Shown here: positions 15,667 to 25,179 of the stretch, in pieces
Position numbering within the stretch: position 1 is the first letter of the stretch
How the letters are laid out: each line of letters starts with the position of its first letter
Source: Sunxiuqinia sp965372405
GTDB taxonomy: Bacteria; Bacteroidota; Bacteroidia; Bacteroidales; Prolixibacteraceae
DNA length: 64,000 nucleotides
NCBI GenBank assembly: GCA_965372405.1
Contig: CBDVCE010000006.1
Coordinates: 38,864-102,863, forward strand
Direction of reading: 5' to 3'
The notes under the pieces: generated by a model
Told to the model about the DNA's origin: nothing
Database searches by the model: none
Seen by the model: only the letters and a program-made list of their open reading frames with translations
Translations under genes and position numbers: made by a program

Positions 15667-15978
15667 TTAAACAAACTTTTCAATTCCTACTACATAGGCG
15701 TTTATTGGATTAATATCCTCAATGCCTTCATTAAAATCCTTAATGCGTTGCAACAACTCATCGGACTTGTCTTCAGCTAAAAAGGTGAAGGAAACCATGT
15801 AGTTGTATGGATTTCTTTTTGAGCCAAACCAGTTGGAAATATCTGAATTCCCATCAGCATTTTTCATAAAGCCTTCTACATCCATTTCACTGTAAGCACT
15901 AATATCAATAGCCTTAAATATTTGTTCTAATTGGTGGTGATAGGCTTTTAGATTTTGGATAATTACAAACTTCATCAT
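15667..15978 (-). CDS. Small PII-like/DUF3240-like protein of the efflux operon
   Basis: 103 residues starting MMKFVIIQNLKAYHHQLEQIFKAIDI, with a ferredoxin-fold alternation of strands and helices (FVIIQ, YNYMVSFTFLAED, INAYVVGIEKF). Small proteins of this shape, compared to PII or DUF3240, often end RND efflux operons. Its ATG overlaps the RND stop by four bases (ATGA), so translation is coupled. It is perhaps a regulatory or metal-binding accessory; no ligand residues are certain. Family assignment is tentative. Confidence 0.6.
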   Translation of the reverse strand: MMKFVIIQNLKAYHHQLEQIFKAIDISAYSEMDVEGFMKNADGNSDISNWFGSKRNPYNYMVSFTFLAEDKSDELLQRIKDFNEGIEDINPINAYVVGIEKFV

Positions 15979-18900
15979 AACTCTTCCTCCTTCGTATTTT
16001 GATTTTGGATGTGATTCTTTTTCTCAGTCATATAATAGATTAGCGGCACAATAATTAGCGTTAGGAATGTGGATGCAATAGATCCACCCATTAGCGAGAT
16101 TGCCAGCCCCTGGAAAATTGGGTCGAACAAAATAACGACAGCTCCAATTACAACTGTTCCGGCAGTTAACAGAATCGGTGTTGTACGAACTGCTCCTGCT
16201 TCAATCACGGCTTCTTTCAAAGGAACCCCTTCGTTAAGCCGGAGGTTGATAAAGTCAATGAGCAGTATCGAGTTTCGAACCATGATCCCTGCCAACGCAA
16301 TTAAACCAATCATTGAAGTGGCGGTGAAAAATGCACCCATCAGCCAGTGACCTGTCAGGATTCCAACCAGTGATAGTGGTATGGCAACCATCATTACAAA
16401 TGGTACTTTAAAGTTTTGGAACCAACCAATAATCAGTAAGTAAATAACCAATAGCACGACTGCAAAAGCAGTTCCCAAGTCGCGGAAAACTTCGTAAGTG
16501 ATTTGCCACTCACCATCCCATTTCAAACTATAATTATCTTGTACAAATGGCTGTTCGGTAAACTCTTCATTTAGCTGAAAACCTTCAGGTAGCTTTATTG
16601 TGCTTAGGTTTTCAGACATATTCATAATACTATAAACCGGGCTTTCCAGTTTTCCAGCAATATCAGCAGTTACATAAACCACACGTTTCTGGTTTTTACG
16701 GTAAATACTTTTGTCTTGTATGCCTTCCTTAATCTCAACCACATCGCCCAACGAAACGGTTTGCCCGGTTTGGCTAAGGATACTTATCTTTTTAAGATCA
16801 TTTAATCCTGAGCGTTTTTCTTCGCTTAATCGAAGAGTTATACCTACCTGTTCGTTTTCTTTTTCCTGATATAGTTGTGCTACTTCATGACCACCCAGAG
16901 CCATTTTTAAACTATGTACAACTTGTTGGGTTGAAAGTCCAAGCAGTGCTGCTTTTTCTTTCATCACATTGAATTTGTATTCAACCTGATCATCTTCCAT
17001 GTGCCAATCAATATCAACTACATCAGTTGTGCTGGCAAACAGACCTTTTACCTGTTTGGCAATGTCCATTTGTGTTTCGTAGTCAGGACCATAGATTTCA
17101 GCCACCAAGGTTGACAGTACGGGAGGACCCGGAGGTACTTCTACCACTTTAACATTGGCCTTATATTTTTCGGCAAGAATCTGTAAGCCTGGACGCAATA
17201 ACTTGGCAATGTCATGGCTTTGTATTTTGCGATCACCTTTATCGGTCAGGTTCACCTGAACATCTGCAACATTTGATCCTCTCCGAAGGTCGTAATGACG
17301 AACCAGCCCATTAAAGTTCATTGGCGATGCAGTTCCAACATATGTTTGATAGTTAATCACATTTTCCTGCTGAGCAATAAAAGCAGCCAATTCTTTAGTT
17401 ACTGCGGCTGTACGTTCTAATGTTGTTCCTTCAGGCATATCAATAATTACCTGGAATTCGTTTTTATTATCGAAAGGAAGCATTTTCACAGCTACCTTTT
17501 CAAAATAGACGAGTGTCATTGATGCCATCAGAAGAAAAGTAACAACACCTATAAATGTCCAGCGTTTCCAATTCGATTCCAACATTGGAGTCATCGTTTT
17601 CGCATATATTTTATAGATAATAGAATCTTCCAGTTTAAAGGCTTTTTTCACCTTGTTATCTTTTTCAACTACTCTTAACAAGCGAAAAGCCAGGTAAGGT
17701 GTAATTGTTAGAGCAACCAGTAATGAAAAGATCATCGCAATGGATGCTCCAATTGGCATTGGGCTCATATAAGGCCCCATTAAGCCACTTACAAAAACCA
17801 TTGGCAGAACCGCAGCAATTACTGTGAATGTTGCCAGGATGGTTGGGTTTCCAACCTCGTCAATAGAACGAATAGCAGCCTGAAGAAATGGCAACTTTTT
17901 CATCTTGAAGTGCCGGTGCATATTTTCGGCAATAATGATGGAGTCGTCAACCACAATTCCGGTTACAAAAACCAAAGCAAAAAGCGTGATTCGGTTTAAA
18001 GTGTAATCCATGAAATAGTAGCTGAACATGGTTAGTGCAAAGGTGATTGGTACGGATAAGAAAACGACCAATCCACCACGCCAGCCCATTGCCAGCATTA
18101 CCACAAAAGTTACAGCAATGATTGCCCCAAACAGGTGCAATAATAATTCGGACACCTTCTGTGAAGCAGTTTCTCCATAGTTTCGGGTTACATCAACCTG
18201 AACGTCCGATGGGATAAGATCTTTCTCCAAATGCTTAATTTTTGAGAGAATTTCGTCCGATACCTTCATCGCATCGGCACCTCTTCGTTTGGCAACTGAA
18301 ATGGTTACCGCAGGGTACTCACCTTTGTAAAGCGTTTTTTGATCATTGATTCTTCCGTAACCAAAATTCACGTATTGAGCAGGCTCTTCAGGGCCATCCA
18401 GAATTTGAGCAACCTGTTTCAAATAAACCGGACTTCCACTATGAATGCCAACAACCAGGTTTGAAACATCTTCCGACGTTTTCAAAAACTCACCAGCTTC
18501 AACCAGATATTCAGTATCATTTTTATTGAATGAACCGGCATTAAATTGTTCGTTTGCCAGTTGAATTTTCTGAGCAATACTGAGTGCATCTACATGATAT
18601 CCGGCCATCTGCTCGTTGTCTAAAACAACTCTAATTTGACGTGATCTGCCTCCAATTACTTTTGTTTCGGAAACATCAGTTATTTGCTCAATCTCATTAT
18701 TCACTTCCTGAGCAATTCTTTTTAGTTGATAGTCGTCGTAATTTTCACTCCAGAAAGTCAATCCAAGCACAGGAACATCGTCAATCGATCGTGTTTTTAT
18801 CAATGGAAGACTTGTGCCTACTGGCATCTCATCCATGTGCTTCATAATTTCGTTGTACATTTTCACCAACGAACGTTCAATATCTTCGCCTACATAAAAC

Positions 18901-19196
18901 TGAACAATTAGCATAGCCTGCCCGGGCATTGAGGTTGAATAAACATATTCTACTCCGGGAATATTGGCCACCACTTTTTCGAGTGGCTGCATAACGCGTG
19001 ATTCAATTTCTTTTGGGCTGGCTCCCGGATAACGGAAGAAAATATCAGCAATTGGTACATCAATTTGCGGTTCTTCTTCCCGGGGGGTCAGGTACGAGCT
19101 GTAGATTCCAATTGCCAAAAAGGCAATCATCAACAGCGGTGTTAATTTGGAGTTTATAAATTGTTTGGCGATTCCGCCTGCAAATCCTGTTTTCAT
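15975..19196 (-). CDS. RND efflux pump, inner-membrane permease
   Basis: 1073 residues, normal for the AcrB/CusA superfamily. A first helix near 15-33, then a large periplasmic domain opening EPQIDVPIADIFFRYPGASP, then a bundle with GIVVDDSIIIAENM (about 410-425, the proton-relay aspartates), a second periplasmic domain, and a final bundle with GLIALAGIMVRNSILLIDF. The trimer should exchange protons for substrates and pass them to the MFP and TolC-like partners encoded just upstream. The paired Asp in helix 4 fits the drug-type (HAE) more than the metal-type, but the substrate is not settled. The accessory small proteins next door are more usual with metal or thiol systems. Confidence 0.95.
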   Translation of the reverse strand: MKTGFAGGIAKQFINSKLTPLLMIAFLAIGIYSSYLTPREEEPQIDVPIADIFFRYPGASPKEIESRVMQPLEKVVANIPGVEYVYSTSMPGQAMLIVQFYVGEDIERSLVKMYNEIMKHMDEMPVGTSLPLIKTRSIDDVPVLGLTFWSENYDDYQLKRIAQEVNNEIEQITDVSETKVIGGRSRQIRVVLDNEQMAGYHVDALSIAQKIQLANEQFNAGSFNKNDTEYLVEAGEFLKTSEDVSNLVVGIHSGSPVYLKQVAQILDGPEEPAQYVNFGYGRINDQKTLYKGEYPAVTISVAKRRGADAMKVSDEILSKIKHLEKDLIPSDVQVDVTRNYGETASQKVSELLLHLFGAIIAVTFVVMLAMGWRGGLVVFLSVPITFALTMFSYYFMDYTLNRITLFALVFVTGIVVDDSIIIAENMHRHFKMKKLPFLQAAIRSIDEVGNPTILATFTVIAAVLPMVFVSGLMGPYMSPMPIGASIAMIFSLLVALTITPYLAFRLLRVVEKDNKVKKAFKLEDSIIYKIYAKTMTPMLESNWKRWTFIGVVTFLLMASMTLVYFEKVAVKMLPFDNKNEFQVIIDMPEGTTLERTAAVTKELAAFIAQQENVINYQTYVGTASPMNFNGLVRHYDLRRGSNVADVQVNLTDKGDRKIQSHDIAKLLRPGLQILAEKYKANVKVVEVPPGPPVLSTLVAEIYGPDYETQMDIAKQVKGLFASTTDVVDIDWHMEDDQVEYKFNVMKEKAALLGLSTQQVVHSLKMALGGHEVAQLYQEKENEQVGITLRLSEEKRSGLNDLKKISILSQTGQTVSLGDVVEIKEGIQDKSIYRKNQKRVVYVTADIAGKLESPVYSIMNMSENLSTIKLPEGFQLNEEFTEQPFVQDNYSLKWDGEWQITYEVFRDLGTAFAVVLLVIYLLIIGWFQNFKVPFVMMVAIPLSLVGILTGHWLMGAFFTATSMIGLIALAGIMVRNSILLIDFINLRLNEGVPLKEAVIEAGAVRTTPILLTAGTVVIGAVVILFDPIFQGLAISLMGGSIASTFLTLIIVPLIYYMTEKKNHIQNQNTKEEEL

Positions 19197-19205
19197 AATC
19201 TTCTC

Positions 19206-20288
19206 TTATTTATTAGCAACTAAAGCACCATCAACTAATTTCCCTTTGCTGGATACAATGTATTTTTCTCCGTCAGCTAATCCTGAGAGAATTTCAATTG
19301 AATCACCAAAAGCTTGTCCGGTTTTTACCCAACGTAAAAGAGCCGTTTCTGATTGGCTGACTGCGTATAATCCAACTAGTTGTCCACGACTAATTAATGA
19401 TTGCTGAGGAACTAAAATCAAATTTTGTGTTCCATTCTCATATAAAACAGTAGCATGCATTCCGCTATAAAGTGAAGCGGATTCATTATCTGATAAAATA
19501 ACCTTTGCTTCAAACTGATTTCCGGTGTTTGTTGATGAAGGATTAATCTCGGCAATTACACCATCAATTGTTACATTGTTCGAACTGAATTTAACTTTAA
19601 CCGAGTCGTTCAATTTTAATCGGGCAATATCAGCTTCAGGAATTCGGGCAATCACTTTCCATTTTGATGGGCTTTCCATGCTTAACAAGGGCATCCCCGG
19701 ATTGGCCATATCGCCTTCCTGTACAAATTTGCTGGTAATGACTCCGCTGTATGGTGCACGGATGGAGGCATATCTCATCGTTTCTTCAACTTCTTTTTCC
19801 ATTTGAGACGCGGCATTTACTCTGGCTTCAGCCATCTTAAAATGTGTGCGGATATCATCGATTTCTTTTTCAGATGCACTTTTAGATTTGTATAAGGCTT
19901 CAAAACGAGCAAGGTCTTTTTTAGCACTTTCATAAGCTGTTGTAGCTTCAATTTTGCTGGCTTCAACTTGTGCCTTTTTAGCAAGAATGTCCTGGTTTCT
20001 TATCTGAATTAGTAGATCTCCTTTTTTTACTTTCTGTCCGGGCTTTGCATAAATGCGGCTTATTTGCCCCATAATGCGGGTACTTAAATTAGATTGCTTT
20101 TCAGCTTCTAATTTCCCGGAGAAACTGTGTACTACAGGATAATCTTTGATTTTGGCTACTGCAATTGTCACAGGAGTTTTGACTTCCTGAATAGATTCAT
20201 TAGCATCTTTTTTGCCACATGAGGCAATGAGTAATCCCGCAAGGGCAACAATTACCAGAAATTTGGTTTTTAATAGATTTGTCTTCAT
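19206..20288 (-). CDS. RND efflux periplasmic adaptor (MFP), lipoprotein
   Basis: 360 residues. The lipoprotein signal LAGLLIASC places the acylated Cys at about residue 24. Then comes a barrel-sandwich lipoyl half-motif (GQISRIYAKPGQKVKKGDLL, about 72-92), an alpha-helical hairpin (about 95-165), the second lipoyl half (IRAPYSGVITSKFVQEGD) and a beta-barrel. It bridges the inner-membrane RND pump to the outer-membrane channel. Nine bases separate it from the pump gene, in one operon. Confidence 0.94.
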   Translation of the reverse strand: MKTNLLKTKFLVIVALAGLLIASCGKKDANESIQEVKTPVTIAVAKIKDYPVVHSFSGKLEAEKQSNLSTRIMGQISRIYAKPGQKVKKGDLLIQIRNQDILAKKAQVEASKIEATTAYESAKKDLARFEALYKSKSASEKEIDDIRTHFKMAEARVNAASQMEKEVEETMRYASIRAPYSGVITSKFVQEGDMANPGMPLLSMESPSKWKVIARIPEADIARLKLNDSVKVKFSSNNVTIDGVIAEINPSSTNTGNQFEAKVILSDNESASLYSGMHATVLYENGTQNLILVPQQSLISRGQLVGLYAVSQSETALLRWVKTGQAFGDSIEILSGLADGEKYIVSSKGKLVDGALVANK

Positions 20289-20303
20289 CGTTGTTATGGC
20301 TTT

Positions 20304-21635
20304 TTATTCGTTAATATCTTTTTCGAGCAATAATTCCATTTCAAAAATGGACAGCTTGTAATTGTAAATTGATTGAATGTGTTCCAGCTTTTTCTGAGAA
20401 GCAAGTGCTTCGGCCATTAGCAAGTCAGTGGTCTTTTCCAGCCCTTGTTTAAATCGGTTGGTTCGTATTCTAAGTGATTCCTGAGCTTGTTCTTTGGATA
20501 GCTTGCTGGATTTTATCTGATTGTAATTTAATTCGAGTTTTCGCTTTGTCCGGTTAAGCTGAATCTGGTTTTGAGATAAGTAATCCTTGTAGTTGAAACG
20601 GGCTTCATCCAATTGCGCATTGGCATGCTGAACAGCTCCTGCATTTTTATAACCGCTGAATAAATTCCAGCTTAATGATGCACCTACCATATAGTTATTT
20701 GCTGCCGTACCCAGTAATTTATGATCGTTCCATTCGTAACTTCCAAAGGCGTTAAGCCGTGGAACAAACTTCATTTTTTGGGAACGAACCATATTCTCGC
20801 CAGCTTCAATTTGTTTTTGGTATGCTTGTATGTCAGATCGTTTTTCAATGTTTAAAATCTTGTTGTCAACAAATACCTGAACTGGTGTTTGAACTAGTGC
20901 ATCTGTTGTTTCAATTGTTTCATTTAATTCCAGTCCTAACAGGTGAGCTAAAAACTCATTGGCTGTTTTTAGTTGGTTTTGAGCTTGCAGCAACTGATTT
21001 TTGCGTTCATCCAATCGAACAGTTGCTTCAAGTACATCTGCGTATTTTGCAAAGCCTTGTTTTTCGTTGTCTTTCGTAAGTCTTAGTGCATCTTTGGCAA
21101 CTGCTACCGATTGCTTCAAAACATCAACCGAAGATCCTGCCAGCTCAAGCATATAGTAAGCTTTCTTTACTTCAAAGTGAATGTTTTCCTTTACACGATT
21201 CGCTTGAAATGTCATGGCTTCAAATTGATTTTTTGCTGCCTTTCGTGCATAAATTCCATCCAGGTTTAAAACGGGTTGCTGAATTTCCAGCTTGGTGCTG
21301 TAGTTTTCTATATTCTCCGGATCATTTAAAGAAGCAGGGTTAAAATCAGCTTGCTGTACAATTTCTTGTTTCAGCTTAAAACCAAAAGATGAGAGTGGAT
21401 CGTTGGTTGAAATGCCTGTATGACTCAATGACAATCCGGGTAAAAAAACGGAGTTTGTCATGCGGTATGAAGCTTTTGCAGCTTTCATCCGGGCTTCGGC
21501 ACTTTTGGTATTTAAGTTATTTTCATCTGCCAGATTTAAGGCCTCGCTTAAACTTAGTGTTCTTATTTGGCTGGTTGCTGAAAAATGCCAGAGCAAACTA
21601 AAGAACAGCAGATAGATGATTTTTTTTTGTAGCAT
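20304..21635 (-). CDS. TolC-family outer-membrane efflux channel
   Basis: 443 residues with a signal peptide ending SATSQ. Two outer-membrane efflux repeats (about 28-220 and 235-440) are rich in Ala, Asn and Gln coiled-coil helices, starting with the typical LSLSEALNLADENN. It forms the exit duct of the tripartite pump. First gene of the efflux operon; the promoter and an inverted-repeat operator lie just upstream. Confidence 0.93.
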   Translation of the reverse strand: MLQKKIIYLLFFSLLWHFSATSQIRTLSLSEALNLADENNLNTKSAEARMKAAKASYRMTNSVFLPGLSLSHTGISTNDPLSSFGFKLKQEIVQQADFNPASLNDPENIENYSTKLEIQQPVLNLDGIYARKAAKNQFEAMTFQANRVKENIHFEVKKAYYMLELAGSSVDVLKQSVAVAKDALRLTKDNEKQGFAKYADVLEATVRLDERKNQLLQAQNQLKTANEFLAHLLGLELNETIETTDALVQTPVQVFVDNKILNIEKRSDIQAYQKQIEAGENMVRSQKMKFVPRLNAFGSYEWNDHKLLGTAANNYMVGASLSWNLFSGYKNAGAVQHANAQLDEARFNYKDYLSQNQIQLNRTKRKLELNYNQIKSSKLSKEQAQESLRIRTNRFKQGLEKTTDLLMAEALASQKKLEHIQSIYNYKLSIFEMELLLEKDINE

Positions 21636-21663
21636 TTGTTTATTTTTTTTGTTTCGGACACGA

Positions 21664-21671
21664 CAAATATA
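21664..21671 (-). promoter_or_regulatory. -7 box of the efflux operon
   Basis: TATATTTG on the minus strand, an exact TAnnTTTG match, 29 bases before the TolC-like start codon. Confidence 0.7.
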
Positions 21672-21686
21672 GAAGAATATATTTAA

Positions 21687-21706
21687 ATATCTAGAAATCT
21701 AGATAT
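21687..21706. promoter_or_regulatory. Perfect inverted-repeat operator at the efflux promoter
   Basis: Arms ATATCTAGA and TCTAGATAT with a two-base AA spacer, perfect over nine pairs, ending 15 bases upstream of the -7 box. It therefore covers the expected -33 region. A dimeric repressor (TetR, MarR or ArsR type) bound here would block the operon. No regulator gene is adjacent. Confidence 0.65.
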
Positions 21707-21879
21707 AGATATATTATATGGTGAGATTGTCCTTTTCTATAATGGGATTTGATACAATTATTAAAAGACTTATTTACAGCTTCTAAGAGATTTTAGATGA
21801 TTGTAAAGGAGCAGAATAGTATGTTAACTATTTCTTAAGTGAAAAGAGAAATATCGTGAGATTTCAGTAGTAAACGGCA

Positions 21880-22827
21880 TTAAAAATCTCTAAAGAATTT
21901 AGTAGTTGAAGCTGAATAAAGATCAATTCGTTTGGTTTTTTTAATCACTTTCAATGTTTTTCGTTGATCTTCAAAATTGTGAGAAAAGTAAATCCAGAAT
22001 TCTTTTAGCTTAGTGAGAACATGTCCATCATCTGAAAATGCATTTCGATAGTTTTCAAAAATTAACTGATGAAATTGGTTAAGTTTCTCCATTTTCTCAT
22101 TCTCAGACAAACGCTCACCTTTTATCTCTTGAGGAAGAAATGGGTTCATTAGAATTCCTCGCCCAATCATCCATTCATTTTGAGATGAAACTAACTCCTG
22201 AATTTGATCAAAATCGTTTAAGGAAAGAATATCACCATTATAAACTAATGGCTTGTCAGTTAATCTTAAAAGTTCAGGAAACAGTTCCTGATTTGCTTTT
22301 CCTTTATAAAGTTGCTTTGCAGTTCGTGGGTGAAATATCAATTTCTGAAATGGATATTGATTTAACAGTTCAATTCGATTAAAAATTGTCTGTTCATCTT
22401 CTAATCCCGACCTGAATTTTACAGAAACCTCAAAGTTGAATTTATCAAAGAGCGAATCCAGAACTTCTTTTAAGCTTTCTTCATTTTCAAGAAGTGCTGT
22501 TCCTCTTCCACGTTTAGTTGCCATGGGGTAAGGGCATCCGAGGTTTAGGTTTATTTTTTTATAGCCGAAATTCTCTATCTCTGATGCAAGAAGAACGAGT
22601 TCATCAACATTTGAACACAGCACTTGAGGAATAACGGGGACTTGTCTATTATTTTCTGGAAGGATTTCGCGGAACTGACTGTTTCGAATTTTCTTTCCTG
22701 GTCCGAAAGAAATGTACGGGATATAATATTCAGATATACCGCCAAAAACCTGGTGATAGCATTTTCGATAAACAAAGTCAGTAAAACCTTGTAGCGGCGC
22801 AAGATATATTTTGGAATCTAATGGCAT
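21880..22827 (-). CDS. tRNA-dihydrouridine synthase family protein
   Basis: 315 residues from the ATG at 22827. The frame continues to a TTG at 22857, but that TTG lies inside a promoter box, so it is not the start. FMN TIM-barrel signatures: IYLAPLQGFTDFVYRKCY, INLNLGCPYPMATKRGRG with the catalytic Cys of the GCP motif, SVKFRSGL, FHPRTAKQLYKG, and VYNGDI. It should reduce uridines in the tRNA D-loop with NADPH. It is more divergent than the DusB-type protein at 35943 and so probably modifies a different position. Monocistronic. Confidence 0.88.
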   Translation of the reverse strand: MPLDSKIYLAPLQGFTDFVYRKCYHQVFGGISEYYIPYISFGPGKKIRNSQFREILPENNRQVPVIPQVLCSNVDELVLLASEIENFGYKKINLNLGCPYPMATKRGRGTALLENEESLKEVLDSLFDKFNFEVSVKFRSGLEDEQTIFNRIELLNQYPFQKLIFHPRTAKQLYKGKANQELFPELLRLTDKPLVYNGDILSLNDFDQIQELVSSQNEWMIGRGILMNPFLPQEIKGERLSENEKMEKLNQFHQLIFENYRNAFSDDGHVLTKLKEFWIYFSHNFEDQRKTLKVIKKTKRIDLYSASTTKFFRDF

Positions 22828-22854
22828 TTTAAAAAAATACAAAAGTTGGTTAAA

Positions 22855-22862
22855 CAAAGTAA
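22855..22862 (-). promoter_or_regulatory. -7 box of the Dus-family gene
   Basis: TTACTTTG on the minus strand, 27 bases before the chosen ATG. It shows that the upstream TTG cannot be the start. Confidence 0.5.
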
Positions 22863-22893
22863 GTATTCAAGGCTGATAAAGATATGAATTAAC

Positions 22894-22901
22894 TATTTTT
22901 G
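22894..22901 (+). promoter_or_regulatory. -7 box of the DUF4271-hemD operon
   Basis: TATTTTTG, an exact TAnnTTTG match, 20 bases before the ATG at 22922. Confidence 0.55.
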
Positions 22902-22921
22902 TTTGAAAGAAAAAATGCTGC

Positions 22922-23899
22922 ATGATTCAAACTACTTTTCAAAATGACACCATCCTTAAACAACTGGACAAGGCTGTTAATTTGAAATTAGTAAAGGATA
23001 TTCAGATTCAGCGACAGTTAATTGAACCTGCAAAATTCAAATTAGTTGATTCGATAAGTAGAAGAGATTCAATTAGAATGTCTAAGCAAGAAGCCCCTAA
23101 GCCTGTTCGTAAGTCTCAGCAACCAATTGAAAAAGAATCAACTGATATTGTGGTTGATCCTGCTACAGACTCAATTGTTGAGATTGCACCAAAACCTATT
23201 CAAGCAACCTTTGAGGAAATAGCTAAGCCAGAAATAATACTTCCGGAGAAGACCATTTCTCGTAATAATCCTGATTGGGCCATTGGTGTTTATATTTTTG
23301 CATTAATCATTTTTGCTACCGTTAGACTTTTCTTTAATAAATACCTGAATCAGTTGTTTAATGCTGCAGTCAACTATCCAACAGCAACACGGCTTTTTCG
23401 GGAACGTTCACTGAATATTCTGCATGGTTCTTTTCGACTTGAAGTTCTTTTTTATGTCATATTTAGTTATTTCCTTTTTCAGGCTGGGCAAGAGTTTGGA
23501 TACGACTATAAACTCTCAACTATAGCAAGTTATTTTGTTATTCTGGGGGGAGTAATTGCTTATTTTATTGGGAAACGTATTTTATATTTTTTACTAGGTC
23601 TTTTTACTGAGAATAGAATTTCAGCCCAAGAGTATCTTTTCAATTTTAGTCAATATTTGCGGGTACTGGGATTAATTCTTTTACCGGTGTCCTTAATCAT
23701 TAATTTTGCATCGTTTTCAAACCCGCGTGTACTGTTTTATATAGGTATTGTATTAATATTCATTGTGTATCTTTTGGCACTTCTGAGGGGGGCAAGAATA
23801 TTATTAATGAAACATTTTTCTATTTCTTATTTGATTTTATACCTTTGTACCCTTGAAATTTTACCATTAGTTTTTATTTATAAGCTAATATTGGATTAG
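22922..23899 (+). CDS. DUF4271 membrane protein
   Basis: 325 residues. A 115-residue soluble N-terminus rich in Lys, Pro and Glu is followed by six or seven membrane helices (about 120-138, 175-190, 200-215, 245-265, 275-292, 303-322) with the charged loop RLFRERSLNILHGSFRLE. This is the Bacteroidota-specific DUF4271 family, regularly found just before hemD. The function is unknown. It is 33 bases ahead of hemD and probably co-transcribed with it. Confidence 0.85.
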   Translation: MIQTTFQNDTILKQLDKAVNLKLVKDIQIQRQLIEPAKFKLVDSISRRDSIRMSKQEAPKPVRKSQQPIEKESTDIVVDPATDSIVEIAPKPIQATFEEIAKPEIILPEKTISRNNPDWAIGVYIFALIIFATVRLFFNKYLNQLFNAAVNYPTATRLFRERSLNILHGSFRLEVLFYVIFSYFLFQAGQEFGYDYKLSTIASYFVILGGVIAYFIGKRILYFLLGLFTENRISAQEYLFNFSQYLRVLGLILLPVSLIINFASFSNPRVLFYIGIVLIFIVYLLALLRGARILLMKHFSISYLILYLCTLEILPLVFIYKLILD

Positions 23900-23932
23900 A
23901 AGTGGTCAAACATTTATAAAGAAAATTGTATC

Positions 23933-24682
23933 TTGAAAATCAAGAAGATATTGGTTTCACAACCAAAACCAGCATCGGCAAAATCTCCATATTTTGATTT
24001 AGCTGACAAAGCAAACGTACAGGTAGACTTTAGGCCTTTTATACAGATCGAGGGAGTTTCATCCAAAGAATTTAGACAAACACGGATTCAAATCTTAGAT
24101 CATTCCGGAGTAATTTTTACTAGCCGGACAGCAATTGATCACTTTTTTAGAATCTGTCAGGAAATGAGGGTTACTGTTCCTGATTCACTGAAATATTTTT
24201 GTATTTCGGAAGCTGCTGCTTTCTATTTGCAGAAGTACATTGTTTATAGGAAACGTAAAATTTTCTATGGTAATGGAATGTTTTCTGATCTTGTTGAGAT
24301 CATGAAAAAACACAAGGATGAGAAATTTCTTGTTCCACTTTCTCATATTCATAAGCAAGACATTCCTCAATTACTCGAGGCTAGTGGTTATGATTTTACG
24401 AAAGCAATTTTGTATAAAACAGTTAGCAGTGATTTGTCTGACTTGAAAGATGTGAATTATGACATTCTGGTATTCTTTAGCCCATCGGGAATTAAATCTC
24501 TTATACAGAATTTTCCAGAGTTTGAGCAAAACCATACTAAGATTGCTTCATTTGGTCCAACTACTGCAAAAGCAGTTAAAGAGGCAGGCTTGAGGCTTGA
24601 CATCGAGGCTCCAACTATTCAGGCTCCATCAATGACGATGGCTCTTGAGCAATTCATCAAAAAGTACAATAAGTCAAAGTAA
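23933..24682 (+). CDS. hemD: Uroporphyrinogen-III synthase
   Basis: 249 residues starting at TTG (MKIKKILVSQPKP...), the usual Bacteroidota N-terminus; no better ATG exists. Two alternating Rossmann-like lobes, with GVIFTSRTAIDHFF in lobe one and DILVFFSPSGIKSL, IASFGPTTAKAVKEAG and APSMTMALEQFI in lobe two, match HemD. It closes hydroxymethylbilane into uroporphyrinogen III with inversion of ring D. Terminator follows at 24708. Confidence 0.9.
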   Translation: MKIKKILVSQPKPASAKSPYFDLADKANVQVDFRPFIQIEGVSSKEFRQTRIQILDHSGVIFTSRTAIDHFFRICQEMRVTVPDSLKYFCISEAAAFYLQKYIVYRKRKIFYGNGMFSDLVEIMKKHKDEKFLVPLSHIHKQDIPQLLEASGYDFTKAILYKTVSSDLSDLKDVNYDILVFFSPSGIKSLIQNFPEFEQNHTKIASFGPTTAKAVKEAGLRLDIEAPTIQAPSMTMALEQFIKKYNKSK

Positions 24683-24707
24683 TCTTACTACGAGATATAC
24701 AAATAGT

Positions 24708-24731
24708 AAAGGGGATTTATTCCCCTTTTTT
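24708..24731 (+). terminator. Intrinsic terminator after hemD
   Basis: Stem AAAGGGGA/TCCCCTTT with loop TTTAT and a T-run, just before rnpA. Confidence 0.85.
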
Positions 24732-24751
24732 GTTGTATTTTAGCGAGCAAC

Positions 24752-25126
24752 ATGCACAAATTCAGTTTAAAAAAAAGTGAACGACTATCCAGAAAAAAGG
24801 TTATCGACAAGCTTTTTTCCGAAGGGAATGCTTTTTTTTCTTACCCTCTAAAAGTTATTTTTTTAGAAACTGAACTTCCCGTTGAATATGCAGTGCAAGC
24901 AGGTTTCTCTGTTTCAAAAAGAAACTTTAAAAAAGCAGTACAACGTAATTTACTGAAACGACGGATGAGAGAAGCTTATCGATTAAATAAGCATGTTGTT
25001 TCTAGCGATATTGAAGGTAAGCAGCTTGCAGTTATGTTTATTTATTCTGCCAAAGAAATTGAGGATTCTCAGCTAATTGAAAAAGGCATGATAAAAGCTT
25101 TGAAAAACCTACGTGGGAAGCTATAA
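24752..25126 (+). CDS. rnpA: Ribonuclease P protein component
   Basis: 124 residues. It has the family start FSLKKSERLSRKKVIDKLF and the hallmark basic helix KKAVQRNLLKRRMREAYR (about 63-80), which contacts the RNase P RNA and pre-tRNA leader. It is a subunit of the tRNA 5'-maturation ribozyme. TTGTATTTTAG just before the start resembles a -7 region. The RNA subunit is not in the window. Confidence 0.95.
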   Translation: MHKFSLKKSERLSRKKVIDKLFSEGNAFFSYPLKVIFLETELPVEYAVQAGFSVSKRNFKKAVQRNLLKRRMREAYRLNKHVVSSDIEGKQLAVMFIYSAKEIEDSQLIEKGMIKALKNLRGKL

Positions 25127-25179
25127 AAAAAGCTTTCCATCAATTGACAGAAAGCTTTTCAATAGTATCTAATCTCTAT

